Shown: positions 41,466 to 51,425 of the stretch, one piece after another
Layout of the letters: the number at the start of each line of letters is the position of its first letter
How positions within the stretch are numbered: position 1 is the first letter of the stretch
Origin: Locusta migratoria
Lineage: Eukaryota > Arthropoda > Insecta > Orthoptera > Acrididae
Direction: 5' to 3'
NCBI GenBank assembly: GCA_026315105.1
Contig: CM048753.1
Span: forward strand, 70,487,547 to 70,551,546
Length of the DNA stretch: 64,000 nt
The notes under the pieces: generated by a model
Database searches by the model: none
The model's input: only the letters and a program-made list of their open reading frames with translations
What the model was told of the DNA's origin: nothing
Translations under genes and position numbers: made by a program

Positions 41466-41780
41466 TTACGAGGGTAAGTCAAATATTATCCGCAAAGTAG
41501 TTATAAAACTTTACTGTAATAAAATACGAAACTTACAAGAACATCATTTTTCGACATAGTCTCCTCGCTTTTCAATGCACTTTGTCCATCGCTCTACAAG
41601 CTTCCTTATGCCCTCATAAAAGAAGGTTTTCGGTTGAGCTGCGAGCCAGGAATGCACCGTTTCCTTCACTGCTTCGTCCGAGTCATATCGACGGCCCCTT
41701 AATGCCTGTTTGAGTGGACCAAGCAAGTGATAGTCAGAAGGGGCAAGATCGGGACTATATGGAGGATGATCCAGTACTTC
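41466..41780 (-). pseudogene. Mariner (DD34D-type) 3' end and transposase C-terminus
   Basis: The left end reads ACGAGGGTAAGTCAAATATT, a mariner-type terminal repeat. On the minus strand a stop is followed leftwards by coding DNA for PYSPDLAPSDYHLLGPLKQA (catalytic last Asp in APSD), RRYDSDEAVKETVHSWLAAQ, TFFYEGIRKLVERW and CIEKRGDYVEK. It is cut at the right by a SINE-like piece. It is the same family as the copy at 43311-44000 but in opposite orientation. Confidence 0.87.
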
Positions 41781-41931
41781 GGTGGCCGAGGGGACTGAGG
41801 CGCTTCAGTTACGGTCTACACGGCCACTACGGTCCTTAGTTGTAGGTAGTTCATAAGTAGTTTGTAAGTTTAGGGACTGATGACCCCGTAGTTAACTCCC
41901 ATAAGCTTAACAAACATTTGAACATTTTTTG
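41781..41931 (+). mobile_element. SINE family A copy, internally shortened
   Basis: It starts inside the head (GGTGGCCGAGGGGACTGAGG), lacks the B box region (CACTACGGTCCTTAGTTGTA) and has a normal tail ending AACATTTGAACATTTTTT. Confidence 0.85.
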
Positions 41932-41951
41932 AACAATTTACAGTGCATAGG

Positions 41952-42610
41952 TAATGGAGTGCAGTGTAAGAAAATCAGGTGATGCTGAAGGAATTTGATT
42001 GGGTAACGAAGCAATAAAGGAGGTAGATGCGTTTTGTTACTTGGGCAGTAAAATATCAAATGATGTTCGCAGTACAGAGGATATAAAATTCAGAATGGCA
42101 ATGGGTAGAAAAGCGTTCTTGAAAAAGAGAAATTTGTTAACATCGAATATTGATTTAAGCGTAAGGAAGTCCTTTCTGAAGGTATTTGTATGGAGTGTTG
42201 CCTTGTATGGGAGTGAGACATGGACGATAAACAGTGCGGACAGAAGAGGATTGAGGCTTTTGAAATATGGTGCTACAGAAGAATGCTGAAGATTAGGTGG
42301 GTGGATCGCGTAACTAATGAGGAGGTACTGAACAGAATTTGGGAGAAAAGAAATTTCTGGCATACCTTGACTAAAAGAAGGGATAGATTGGTAGGACACA
42401 TTCTTAGACATCAAGGAATTGTGAATTTAGCGTTGGAGGGAAGTGTGTGGGGTAAAAACCGCAGAGGAAGACCAACAGATGGATACAGTAAGCAGATTCA
42501 GACAGATGTACGTTGCCGTTCTTATGTGGAGATGAAGAGGCTTGCTCAGGATAGGGTATTGTGGAGAGCTGCATCAAACCAGTCTCCGGACTGAAGACCA
42601 CAACAACAAC
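41952..42610 (+). mobile_element. RTE-type LINE, 5'-truncated, inside a palindrome arm
   Basis: It starts at TAATGGAGTGCAGTGTAAG (end of the reverse transcriptase) and ends with the family tail GACTGAAGACCACAACAACAAC. AGG at both junctions is the only visible duplication (3 bp), or the site was slightly altered. Confidence 0.9.
41999..42594 (+). pseudogene. RTE protein C-terminal tail
   Basis: A first frame holds NEAIKEVDAFCYLGSKISN, FRMAMGRKAFLKKRNLL and ALYGSETWTINSADR. A one-base shift near 42240 moves it to a second frame with EAFEIWCYRRMLKIRWVDRV, RNFWHTLTKRRDRLVGHILR and GSVWGKNRRGRPTDGY. The catalytic part is absent through 5' truncation. Confidence 0.88.
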
Positions 42611-42763
42611 AGGTGCACTATGTCATTATAATAAAACATAATTGTTTCCTATTGTCACTCATGTTTTATTATAATGACATAGTGCACCTATGCACTGTAA
42701 ATGATGCTATGTAGCAACTGATTGACATTACAAGATTATTGCCTTGTAAAATGATTTTATTGG

Positions 42764-42798
42764 ACCGGTTGATGCTGACATAGTTCAGCGAAACCGGT
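42764..42798 (+). ncRNA. Hammerhead-like hairpin, degenerate core
   Basis: ACCGGTTGAT, then a five-pair stem (GCTGA with TCAGC, loop CATAGT), GAAA and CCGGTC. The 5' GACCGGT can also pair with the 3' ACCGGTC. The catalytic CUGANGA segment is poorly matched, so I regard it as a relative of the better motifs and not as a functional ribozyme. Confidence 0.35.
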
Positions 42799-42974
42799 CG
42801 TCGTAAATAAAAATTGATGACCAGCGATCTTGACTTTTTTATATCTTTCTACAATATCATAGTTGGATCGCCTTCTAGAACATAAACCAACTCAAGTGTT
42901 TTTCAACATTTAAAATATGCTAGACCGCCTTACAAGTAAAAGTATCCTCGCAGCCTCCTTCCATATAAATACAC

Positions 42975-43310
42975 CAGGTGATCAAAAAGTCAGTATAAAT
43001 TTGAAAATTTAATAAATCACGCAATAATGTAGGTAGAGAGGTAAAGCTTGACACACATGCTTGGATTGGCATGGGGTTTTATTAGAGGTAAAAGTTCAAA
43101 AAATATTCCAATAGATGATGCTTCATCTGATTAGGAAAGCAATAATTAGTATCACAAATTAATATAAATCAAAGACGACGTCCTTCACAGGAAATGCTCA
43201 ATATGTTCCCAATCAGTCCTGAAAAATAGCTGCAGTCGAGGAATAATGTTGTGAACAGCACTGTAAAGCATGTCCGGAGTTATGGTGAGGCATTGGCGTC
43301 GGATGTTGTT
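42975..43310 (-). pseudogene. Tc1/mariner-type element, 3' end with transposase C-terminus
   Basis: The left end GGTGATCAAAAAGTCAGTAT resembles a terminal repeat. On the minus strand near 43310-43190 one reads ITPDMLYSAVHNIIPRLQLF and DWEHIEHFL followed by a stop, which resembles the C-terminus of Tc3-like or related transposases. The catalytic part is missing. It is not the same family as the mariner copy that follows. Confidence 0.65.
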
Positions 43311-44000
43311 TTTCAGCATCCAACCGTCCGCAGGAAAACTGATAGTTACGGTTTTTTGGGAACATTATGGTGAAAGGGGCACAACAATAAACAGTGTACG
43401 TTGCAGTGAGATGCTTACTGACAGGCTAAAGCCTGCAATTCGAAGCAAACGCCGAGGATTGCTGTCAGGAGGTGGTGTGTTGTTGCACGACAATGCCAAA
43501 AAATGTTCAAATGTTTGTATAGTCTATGGGACTTAACTACGGGGTCATCAGTCCCTAAACCTACAAACTACTTATGAACTAACTAAGGACGGCATAAATA
43601 TCCATGCCCGAGGGAGGGATTCGAAACCCCGACCGTAGTGTCCGTGCAGACCGTGACTGGAGCGCCTCAGTCCCCTCGGCCACCGAGGCCGGCTCACGAC
43701 AATGCCCGTCCGCATACTGCTGTCCACACTGCTGAAACGCTCCAGAAACTCAAATTCGAAGTACTGGATCATCCTCCATATAGTCCCGATCTTGCCCCTT
43801 CTGACTATCACTTGTCTGGTCCACTCAAACAGGCATTAGGGGACCGTCGATTTGACTCGGACGAAGCAGTGAAGGTAGCGGTGCATCCCTGGCTCGCAGC
43901 TCAACCGAAAACCTTCTTTTATGAGGGCATAAGGTAGCTTGTAGAGCGATGGACGAAGTGCATTGAAAAGCGAGGAGACTATGTCGAAAAATGATGTTCT
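43305..44000 (+). mobile_element. Mariner (DD34D-type) transposase region, split by a SINE
   Basis: The frame reads FSIQPSAGKLIVTVFWEHYG, a shortened form of the segment around the first catalytic Asp. ERGTTINSVRCSEMLTDRLK and GVLLHDNA (second Asp) follow. After the SINE, HDNARPHTAVHTAETLQKLK, HPPYSPDLAPSDYHLSGPLK (third Asp), the DEAVKVAVHPWLAAQ segment and FFYEGIR are followed by stops and GDYVEK. The third Asp lies at 34 residues, as in classical mariners. The N-terminal helix-turn-helix is absent. The frame also carries an in-frame stop after GIR, so it is inactive. Confidence 0.88.
43498..43694 (-). mobile_element. SINE family A copy inside the mariner catalytic region
   Basis: A complete minus-strand copy flanked by the exact 12-bp duplication CACGACAATGCC (43486-43497 and 43695-43706). 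The duplicated bases encode HDNA, the second catalytic motif. Confidence 0.95.
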
Positions 44001-44700
44001 TGAAAAACACTGTTGTACAGAATAAAAGAAGGCTTTGGTGAGACATTGAACAGCGGCTGAGAATTTGTGCTTCGCTGGCAAGTTGGTCATGACAGATGTG
44101 ATGACGTCTCTCGCTAGCGTCCGTGTAGCAAACAGCCGGATTGATTTCGTCAAATGGACCGTGGTGGCGAGTGTCGAACGTGGCACCAGCAGTGAGTGGA
44201 GACCGATGGCGTGGGCGGACTCTGTAATTGCCGAGGGCGGATATATTGCGCGCTTCTGTTCGCCGCAGGTCGCGAACCCGCGACCACAATTCATTGCGGT
44301 GTTTGGGAGGGGGGAAGGGAGGGGGGAGGGTATGGACCTCTGGCAGTCGGTCGGTCGGCCGCAAATGAACCCATTAGTCGTCCGTAATGCGACCGACTCC
44401 CAGACCAGTAACTGCGGGGTAGACGCCGGGCGAAGGGAGGGGAACCGACAGTGAGGAGGAGCGAGGTGCGAATTGAGTGAGCGAGAGGCGAGTTAGGCGG
44501 TGGGGTGGAGAGGTGAGGGGGGAATTGGAGGAGAGAAGCGCAATAGGCATTTCCAGCAGAATGGAGAGCAGTAAGCAGCAGTGACCGTTGCTAATGATAC
44601 CACAGTGTATGGTATTTGATTTGTAGAAGTAGAGAAGGCATATGGCGCTACTAAAGCAGAGTTACTAAACATAGCTTTTAGAAACTCATTCACCAAAAAA
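44001..44700. other. Unassigned GC-rich stretch
   Basis: 44100-44500 is GC- and purine-rich, with several open frames on both strands that are low-complexity or unrecognised. No transposon end was found beyond the mariner terminus near 44040. Confidence 0.4.
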
Positions 44701-45995
44701 AGACAAAAACCAATATTCCAGATTTCGAATTACGAACAGAGGCTGTAATGAGTAACGTAGAAGTAGATATCATCGAAGTAGTAAGCTAATAAAATCACTT
44801 AACAAGAACAAGTCTTCTAGTCCGCACTGTATATGCATTAGATTTTTGTCTGCTTATGTTAAAACGATAGCTCCTTCCTCAACAGCCATATACAACCGCT
44901 CTTCCCCTAGAAGGATCTGTACCAAAAGATTGGAAGGTGGCACAGGTCACACCTATATTAAAGAAAGGCAGTAGGCGTAACCCACTAAACTACAGGCCTA
45001 TTTCATTGACGTCAATTTGCAGCAGGGTTTTGGAACATATCCTGTATTCAAATATTATGAATTATATCGAACAGAATGATCTGTTGACCCAAGGTCAACA
45101 CCGATTTAGAAAATATCGTTCATGCGAAACAAAACTAGCTGTTTATTCACACGAAGTCATGGGTGGTATCGACAAAGGTTCGCAAATCGATTCCGTATTT
45201 GTCGATTTCCAGAAAGCTTTTGACACCGTACCTCACAAACGGCTTTTAATCAAATTGCCTGATTATGGTATATCGCCCCAAATTTGCGACTGGATAGGGG
45301 ATTTCCTGTCAGAGAGGACACAGTTCGTAGTAATCGATGGTAAGGCATCGACTAAAACAGAGGTGATGTCGGGCGTTCCTCAGGTTAGTGTTATTGGTTC
45401 TCTGCTGTTCCTTATTTACATAAACGATGTAGGGGAAAATCTAAGTAGCTCTCTTAGGTTGTTTGCAGATGACGCCGTCATTTACCGTCTAGTAAAATCA
45501 TCTGAAGATCAAAACCAACTGCAGAACGATCTGAATAAGATATCAGTATGGTGTAAAAATTGGCAATTGGCTCTAAATAATGAGAAGTGTGAAGTCGTCC
45601 ACATGAGTACGAAAAGAAATCCGTTAAACTTTGTTTACAAGATAAATGAATCAAAACTGAACTCCACAAAATACCGAGGAATTTGTACTACATCAGTCTT
45701 AAATGTGAAAGAACACGTAGATAATGTCGTAGGAAAGGCGAACCGGTGACTGCGTTTTATTGGCAGAATCCTTAAAAGATGCAACAGAACTAGTAATGAA
45801 ACAGCATACACTACTTTTCCGTCCATTTTTGGAGTATTGTTGTCCAGCGTGGGATCCTTATCGGGTGGGTTTGACGGAGGACATCGAAAGAAGAGGTTCC
45901 CCTCTCGTATTGTCACGATACAGGGGAGACAGCGTTACGGATGATATAGGTTGATACAGGATCTGGGATGGGAATCATTAGAACGGCGCTTATCG
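44700..45995 (+). mobile_element. CR1/L2-like LINE, truncated at both ends
   Basis: It starts with decayed sequence before the reverse transcriptase (TCACTTAACAAGAACAAGTC) and ends within the C-terminal coding region (GGATGGGAATCATTAGAACG). The 3' UTR found in the other copies is missing. Confidence 0.85.
44925..45990 (+). pseudogene. CR1/L2-like reverse transcriptase
   Basis: A long frame (to 45748) reads VTPILKKGSRRNPLNYRPIS, ICSRVLEHILYSN, RFRKYRSCETKLAVYSHEV, VDFQKAFDTVPHKRLLIKL, ICDWIGDFLSERTQFVV, SGVPQVSVIGSLLFLIYIND and LRLFADDAVIYRLV, then NNEKCEVVHMSTKRNPLNFV. The catalytic FADD is intact, but the PQGSVIGP box is altered to PQVSVIGS. A TGA after VGKANR, then frameshifts, break the C-terminal blocks (EYCCPAWDPYRVGLTEDIER). 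Confidence 0.9.
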
Positions 45996-46117
45996 GAAGA
46001 AAGGAAAAGACACCATATAAATAATTGTATATCAGCCCAACAGGAAACTGCCAATTTAAATGCGGACGAAATAATACGCTGGATCCCTTGCATGAATCCA
46101 GTATAGTCTGCGAGCAA

Positions 46118-46290
46118 GTGGAAAAAAAATGTTCAAATGTTTGTTAAAAGTTAAGGGTCTTAACTGCGGGATCATCAGTCCCTAAACTTACAAACTACTT
46201 ATGAAATACCTTATACTAAAGACGACACGAACAACCATGCCCGAGGGGGGATTCGATCCCCCGACGGTAGCGGCTGTGCAGACTATGACT
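46118..46290 (-). mobile_element. SINE family A copy, diverged, head truncated
   Basis: The tail (AAATGTTCAAATGTTTGTTAA, CATCAGTCCCTAAACTTACA) and the box region GGGGATTCGATCCCC on the plus strand are recognisable. The left half of the head is replaced after GACTATGACTGCC by the 70-bp motif at 46293. Confidence 0.8.
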
Positions 46291-46292
46291 GC

Positions 46293-46362
46293 CGGATTAT
46301 CAGCTGTCGAACCGAATACGTTGCACACAGTTCGGTATATTAGTCCTTTTGCCGTTGTAAAT
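46293..46362 (+). repeat. 70-bp dispersed motif (also 61075-61141 and 61170-61237)
   Basis: GATTATCAG.TGTCGAACC, then ATAC, GCACACAGT.CGGTA and TTTTG.(C/T)GTTGTAAAT are shared by three places in the window. The CGAACC phrase resembles a B-box complement, so it may come from a tRNA-like sequence. Not resolved. Confidence 0.65.
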
Positions 46363-47204
46363 GTGGTGTCGCACAAGTCCAAAGTGCGCGCCACCTACTT
46401 TCGCCGCGCGCCGCCATGCACGCACGGCGCGGCGTTCTTACGACGTCAGCCACGAGCGCCCTCTGCTGCAACTCCGCTCGTGGCCACCACTGAACGACAT
46501 CGTTCACTTGGAACAGAGATAGGAATCAGTCAACACTTCGGAGTCAGATAGGCACCAGTGAAGACTTGGCTTTCGGATAGGCACTATGCAGGCCTCTAGC
46601 TCAACTATGTATCAGCATTCTGCAGTACTGAGCTGTGTAAAAGTTAAGTATTGTATAAATTCTGTGCAATATATATCTCGTTCTAATTTACTCTAGTGTT
46701 TCTAGTTTCTGCTGTCCCACTGGCTGCTCCCCTCCGTACCTGCACAAGCGTGCATCCTTTATTCCTGTGTCGGTCTCTTTCCACTCGGCCACCGACACTT
46801 ACGAAGGAAACGAGACACAAAAGCGGCGACGAGGCTGGGACACAAAAGTAAATATGAAGGCTGGATCAGACAGGGAGCGGTTTCCCAGTGCCGTCCACGT
46901 CCACGTGCTGGCTGTCTGGCTACGCCGCCGCCATGCTGACCAGAGCGGCCTGGTGATTGGGAGTGCGTGGCGGAGGGTGGAAGCACTGCCCACGTGCCTG
47001 GCTTGCAGACTGCGTCATTACCTGCTGCTGTGACGTAGCGGCCTCTGCACACAGCGACAGAGACAGAGACCACGCGGTGCACGTCCGGCCGAGGGGCTTA
47101 ACGCACATCCGGCTAGCGGGGCCTTTAGAACCACGTACTGGTCCACTCATGCAGCGGAAATAGGCGCGGGGATAACGGCGTCAAATTACGGCAAAATAAT
47201 AACA
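46363..47204. other. Unassigned; GC-rich segments, possible LTR-like piece
   Basis: 46366-46480 begins TGTGGTGTCGCACAAG and is CpG-rich. 46620-46680 is AT-rich with TGTATAAATT. This mix could fit a solo LTR, but no matching 3' end or duplication was found. 46760-47160 is again GC-rich, with overlapping open frames and no recognisable domain. Confidence 0.3.
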
Positions 47205-47374
47205 CGAAATTATACTAAGAGATACAGGATCGATGCAGAAAGGAATATAAGAACAGCTGTGTGGCGGGACTGATGTGTTTTTAAGCATAGAGAAACGGTG
47301 ACCATGGACTTAACCAGTGTGCTCGGGTATACAGAGTAACTACAATGAAGAAATATGCTGACGGTAAAAATACG

Positions 47375-47556
47375 GCCGGCCGCGGTGGCCGAGGTGACTG
47401 AGGCGCTCCAGTCACGGTCTGTACGGCCACTACGGTCGGGGGTTCGAATCCCCCCTCGGGCATGGATATTTGTGTCGTCCTAGTTCGTAAGTAGTTCATA
47501 AGTAGTTTGTAAGTTTAGGGACTGATGACCCCGTAGTTAAGTCCCATAAGCTTAAC
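47375..47556 (+). mobile_element. SINE family A copy at a duplication junction
   Basis: A complete head and box (CGGCCGGCCGCGGTGGCCGA; GGTTCGAATCC). The tail is cut after CCCATAAGCTTAAC, without the usual AACATTTGAACATT end. Confidence 0.9.
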
Positions 47557-47617
47557 GCTAAATTATACCAAGACATCCAGAGGGCAGTCGATACAGGGTC
47601 GATGCAGAAAGGAATAT

Positions 47618-47828
47618 ATTGCCGCGGTGTAGTAGCCGAGAGGTCTAAAGCGCCTCGCTGCGGAGCGCGCGGTTGCTTGCCGTGGAGGTTCGAGTCCTCC
47701 CTGGGGCATGGGTGTGTGTGTTTGCCGTTAGGTTAGTTTACCCAGGTTTAAGTAGTTTGTAAGCTACGGACTGATGACCACGCAGTATGGTCCGATAGAT
47801 CTACAATTTTTTTTTTCCTTTCCTTTTT
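47618..47828 (+). mobile_element. SINE family B copy
   Basis: From TTGCCGCGGTGTAGTAGCCG to a T-rich end at 47820-47827, with duplication AAGGAATAT (47609-47617 and 47829-47837). Confidence 0.92.
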
Positions 47829-48106
47829 AAGGAATATTAGACCAGCTGTGTGGCGGGACTGATGTGTTTGTAAGCATAGAGAAACGGTGACCATGCACTT
47901 AACCAGTGTGCTCGTGTATACGGAGTAACTACAATGAAGAAATATGCTGACGGTAAAAATACGTTCTAAAAGACAATTAACCTTTACGACTTCTCTTATT
48001 TGAAGAGAGGTTTTTTTGATTAACGATCAAAGGTGTTCGTAAACTTCGACGTAACAGAGAAATATGAACTCAAATTTTTATTGAGACGTGGTTCAACAGC
48101 CGTAAG

Positions 48107-48710
48107 ATATTTGAGGAAATGCATACTCTAAACCATCAGCTGTTTATTATTTTTCAATCTTCTACCGGTTTCAGTTATCAACCATCTTCACGGAAGAGAA
48201 CTAGACAGACTGATTAAACAGGTGCATTATATGCCTACTTATGCATAAGGGCAAGCATGTCACACAATAAAAATAAATAAGACGTCAGTAGGCATCAAGT
48301 CTTGATTAAAAACATGAAAGCAATGCCAGGCTGTGTGATGGTGAACCAAGGTCTATTACAAGAGAACCTAACACAACTATTGATCACACCAGTCAATCAC
48401 TAATCGCTAATTTTATATCATTCACCGATGTGTTCAATCGTTGTGTTAGGTTCTCTTCTAATAGACCTTGGTTCACCATCACACAGCCTGGCATTGCTTT
48501 TATGTTTTTAATCAAGACTTGATGCCTAGTGAGGTCTCATTTATTTTTATTGTGTGACATGCTTGCCAGTATGCATAAGTAGGCATATAATGCACCTGTT
48601 TAATCAGTCTGTCTAGTTCTCTTCCGTGGAGATGGTTTGTAACTGAAACCGGTAGAAGATTGAAAAATAACAAACAGCTGATGGTTTACAGTATGCATTT
48701 CCTCAAATAT
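48107..48710. repeat. Foldback element, arms about 270 bp
   Basis: The arms 48107-48378 and about 48431-48710 are reverse complements with a spacer of about 50 bp. The outer ends read ATATTTGAGGAAATGCATAC and its complement. AATATGAACT occurs just outside both ends (48060-48070 and 48707-48716), which may be a duplication if about 36 bp on the left belongs to the element. Each arm holds a GAAACCGGTAGAAGATTG hammerhead-like block near its outer end. Confidence 0.9.
48625..48655 (+). ncRNA. Hammerhead-like block in a foldback arm, degenerate
   Basis: GTGGAGA, T, GGTT, a loop, AACT, GAAA, CCGGTA. The other arm reads CGTGAAGATGGTTGATAACT then GAAACCGGTA. The first core base is not C in either arm and stem II is short. 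Position and spacing match the other candidates. Confidence 0.35.
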
Positions 48711-48772
48711 GAACTGCCTCATTCTTTCAACACAGAAAACAAAATGGCGGATATGTGTAAACGGTCCATTTT

Positions 48773-48976
48773 AGGAAACCAGATGCCTAATTTGGACCTT
48801 CAGCTGGTTAAATTGAACCGTATGGTAAAACAATGACTAAAAAAGAAATACGACCTGTAATATTAAAGCTTTCTTTTTTTTTTTAATATTACAGGTTGTA
48901 TTTCCTTTTTAGTCATTGTTTTACCATACGGTTCAATTTAACCAGCTGAAGGTCCAAATTAGGCATCTGGTTTCCT
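48773..48976. repeat. Inverted repeat, arms about 95 bp
   Basis: 48773-48867 and 48882-48976 are near-perfect reverse complements with a 14-bp T-rich loop. The outer ends read AGGAAACCAGATGCCTAATT. No coding content. Confidence 0.93.
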
Positions 48977-48979
48977 TAT

Positions 48980-49533
48980 CTTATTAATATATTTTATCAA
49001 CAGGGCATCCTCTCAAACTTCATACTGTAGTTTCACAGTGGTAGATCTTATACGTGCTGCATCTTACAAAGGTGCTGGGTACTATTTTTATTCTTCAATT
49101 TATCGTAATTTTAAATAATGAAACTTTCTCTTGGTTATAGGTAAATTCAAATTTTATGTAAATTGACGAAACCTCAGTAGATACTCCTACAATTTTAAAT
49201 TTTATTATCGACAAATGATAACAGTTGTAAGGACTTCACATAACATAGCGCACTTTAGCGGCATGTCAAGGTAAATTTATAGTGATCACAACGCCGCCTG
49301 TTAGTAGCTTGTTGTCACTCACAACTGTACAATATGGTGGCTCTTTATATATATATATATATGACTATACTAGTTAATATCTGACAACCAAACGGCTAAT
49401 TTTAATGTGTGACAACCCACCAATACAATCCAACTGGCTGCAATATGTATTTATGTAATAATGTTACCATTTAGTGAAGGTATTTGAAGGAAACTTTTGA
49501 CGTATGATTACCTATACATACCGTTGTATGCAT
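48980..49533. other. Unassigned AT-rich stretch with a (TA)n tract
   Basis: An AT-dinucleotide run is at about 49345-49362. Nothing else recognised. Confidence 0.5.
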
Positions 49534-49547
49534 GTTCCTTTGTTTCC

Positions 49548-51425
49548 CCCCTCAGAACTGAACACACCCATTACCGCCCGTGACATCATTGACACTCTTC
49601 GGACTAAACGCAACACCGCCCCTGGTCACGACCAGCTGACCTACCGCCACCTCCGAGCCTGCCCCCCCTCCTTCCACGAAGCTCTTGCTACCTTATATAA
49701 TGTCATCCTTTTCACCGGCTTTTACCCCGACCTGTGGAAGACCTCCCGTATTCTCATGTTTCTAAAACCTGATAAGCCCCCATCCCAGACCTCGTCCCAC
49801 CGTCCCATCAGCCTTACCTCCGTGTTCAGCAAGGTCCTGGAAACCATTCTCTCCCGTCGTATCCATCAGCACCTCCATCGCCACCAGTTCCTCCCCCTTT
49901 TCCCAGTGTGGCTTCCGACCCTCCTTCTCTGCCGATGACCAGCTCCTTCGCCTTACTCATCTCCTTTCTGTCCAACTCAACTCCCGTCACTCCGCAATTT
50001 TTGTCTACCTTGATATCCAAAACGCCTACGACCGTGTATGGCATTCCGGTCGCCTCTTCAAGCTCCAGTTCTACGCCCTTCCTATTAATTACGTCCGCCT
50101 CATTGCTTCCTTTCTCACCCGCCGCCCCTCCTATGTCACTGTCTGCAACTCCGACTCCCGTTTGTTCTACCCCTCTGCCGGGGTGCCCCAAGGCTCCGTC
50201 GTCTCTCCTCTCCTCTATCTCATCTACTCCGCCGACATGCCCCAACCCGAGCCTCCTGTCTATCTCCTCCAATATGCTGACGACACCGCCTTCCTGGCCC
50301 TCGCCCCCTCCCTTGCCCGCTCCCAGTTTTTGCTCCAGTCCCACCTCACTGAGTTCGCATCACGATGTAACCGGTGGCAAAGAGTAACATATACAGAGAA
50401 ATAACCACCCCTACACCACTGTGCTACGCTGTCCTAGTAGTTCCGTAAGATGCTAGCAGGTGTCAGGCGGATCGCTGGCTTAGGGTGCCTCTCGCACGTC
50501 AGAGGGTACCGTGGAGGGGAGACTGAGGGGAGAGCTCGTGCCGCCTGCCACGAGGCCACGGCTGCGTCCGGCTTGCTGGCGTTTGAGGGGAGGTGGTGGT
50601 GGGGACAGCCACTACCTGCCGCCCGCTCTGGCCAGTTTAAAGGGCTGCTTCCGACCTCAGCGCCATCATGGGACATCTTACGGAACTGCTGGAAAACCTC
50701 CCTCCCCGCACCCCTGAGCGTAGGACCGGGCCCTTACGGAGGTTTCTCGTCTGTATATATTTGTCTGTGCCGGTGGCTCCTCTCTGACAATCCTGACAAA
50801 TCCCTAACCATCTCCACAATTTGTACCTTACCCTCCACAACCGCCCTATCCGCCACACCCCCACCCTGAAGTACCTGGCCTAACCCTCGACCGCAACCTC
50901 TCCTGGACCCCCCACCTCCGCACTGTCCGACAGAAAGCCCTCTCCCGCCTTAACCTCTTCAAACTCCTCACCGGCCGGACGTGGGGTCTCAGCCCCTCCA
51001 CCATCCTCTATACCTACCGGTCCCTCGTGCGTCCTGTCCTTTGCAGCTTCCACCCCACCTGGATCTCCGCTCCCACATCCTTCTATAGAACCCTCCGAGT
51101 CCTCGAGCGCCACGCCCTCCGCCTCGCCTACCGCATCCGGCTCCCGTCCCCCACACGGATCCTGTACGACCTGATCCCGTTTCCCCACCTCCTCGAATAT
51201 CTCCAGCGTATCCGTATCCTCTATGCCACCCGTAAAATTGACTCCCGCAACCCCCTGGTCCACCCCATCCTTACCAACCCTGGGCCTCTGCCACGCCTCT
51301 ACCGCGTTATACCCCCTTCCCTTCATCTCCACACCCTCCGTGTCCTCTCCCAGGGTAATTTCCGCCGCCTCCCCCTTCCTGATGACGTCCTCCGTGCCGA
51401 CATCTACCCGTCCTACCAGCTCTGA
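49548..51425 (+). pseudogene. Jockey-type reverse transcriptase and C-terminal region
   Basis: The frame from the insertion point reads ARDIIDTLRTKRNTAPGHDQ, the PDLWKTSRILMFLKPDKPPS block and SHRPISLTSVFSKVLETILS. A frameshift near 49905 moves it to VYLDIQNAYDRVW, AGVPQGSVVSPLLYLIYSAD and the catalytic YADDTAFLA. After the insertion come LLSDNPDKSLT, DRNLSWTPHLRTVRQKALSR and the C-terminal YRSLVRPVLCSFHPTW, LRVLERHALRLAYRIRLPSP, ending in a stop at 51423-51425. Catalytic residues are kept. Frameshifts and the insertion inactivate it, and the endonuclease is missing. Confidence 0.88.
50378..50777. mobile_element. 400-bp MITE-like insertion
   Basis: CCGGTGGC lies at 50370-50377 and CCGGTGGC at 50770-50777, and only one copy is expected from the LINE reading frame (NRWLLSDNPDK). 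The ends are imperfect inverted repeats of about 25 bp (AAGAGTAACATATACAGAG against the complement CAGACAAATATATACAGACG). A 7-8 bp duplication and short inverted ends fit a hAT-like or similar non-autonomous DNA element. The superfamily is not certain. Confidence 0.75.

Larger units (their letters stand above)
41932..42710. repeat. Palindromic element interrupted by an RTE LINE
   Basis: The right arm (42662-42705) reads, in complement, TTTACAGTGCATAGGTGCAC and onward to TCATTATAATAAAACAT. The left arm shows TTTACAGTGCATAGG at 41937-41951, and then only at 42611 AGGTGCACTATGTCATTATA to 42638. Removal of 41952-42610 and one AGG restores a continuous left arm. The loop is about 22 bp (AATTGTTTCCTATTGTCACTC). 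Confidence 0.88.
47205..47965 (+). repeat. Duplicated block of about 170 bp, separated and interrupted by SINEs
   Basis: Copy 1 (47205-47374) and copy 2 (47557-47617 plus 47829-47965) share GAAATTATAC..AGA, GGGTCGATGCAGAAAGGAAT, TGTGTGGCGGGACTGATGTG and GAAATATGCTGACGGTAAAA. A family A SINE lies exactly between the copies, and a family B SINE interrupts copy 2. Confidence 0.9.

Noticed and set aside
43825..44364. Overlapping open frames of 179 and 152 codons on the minus strand
   Set aside because: Partly antisense to the mariner transposase and otherwise in GC-rich DNA. No known domain.
49826..50344. A 172-codon minus-strand frame rich in Gly, Glu and Val
   Set aside because: It is antisense to the C-rich Jockey reverse transcriptase, whose motifs on the plus strand are unambiguous.
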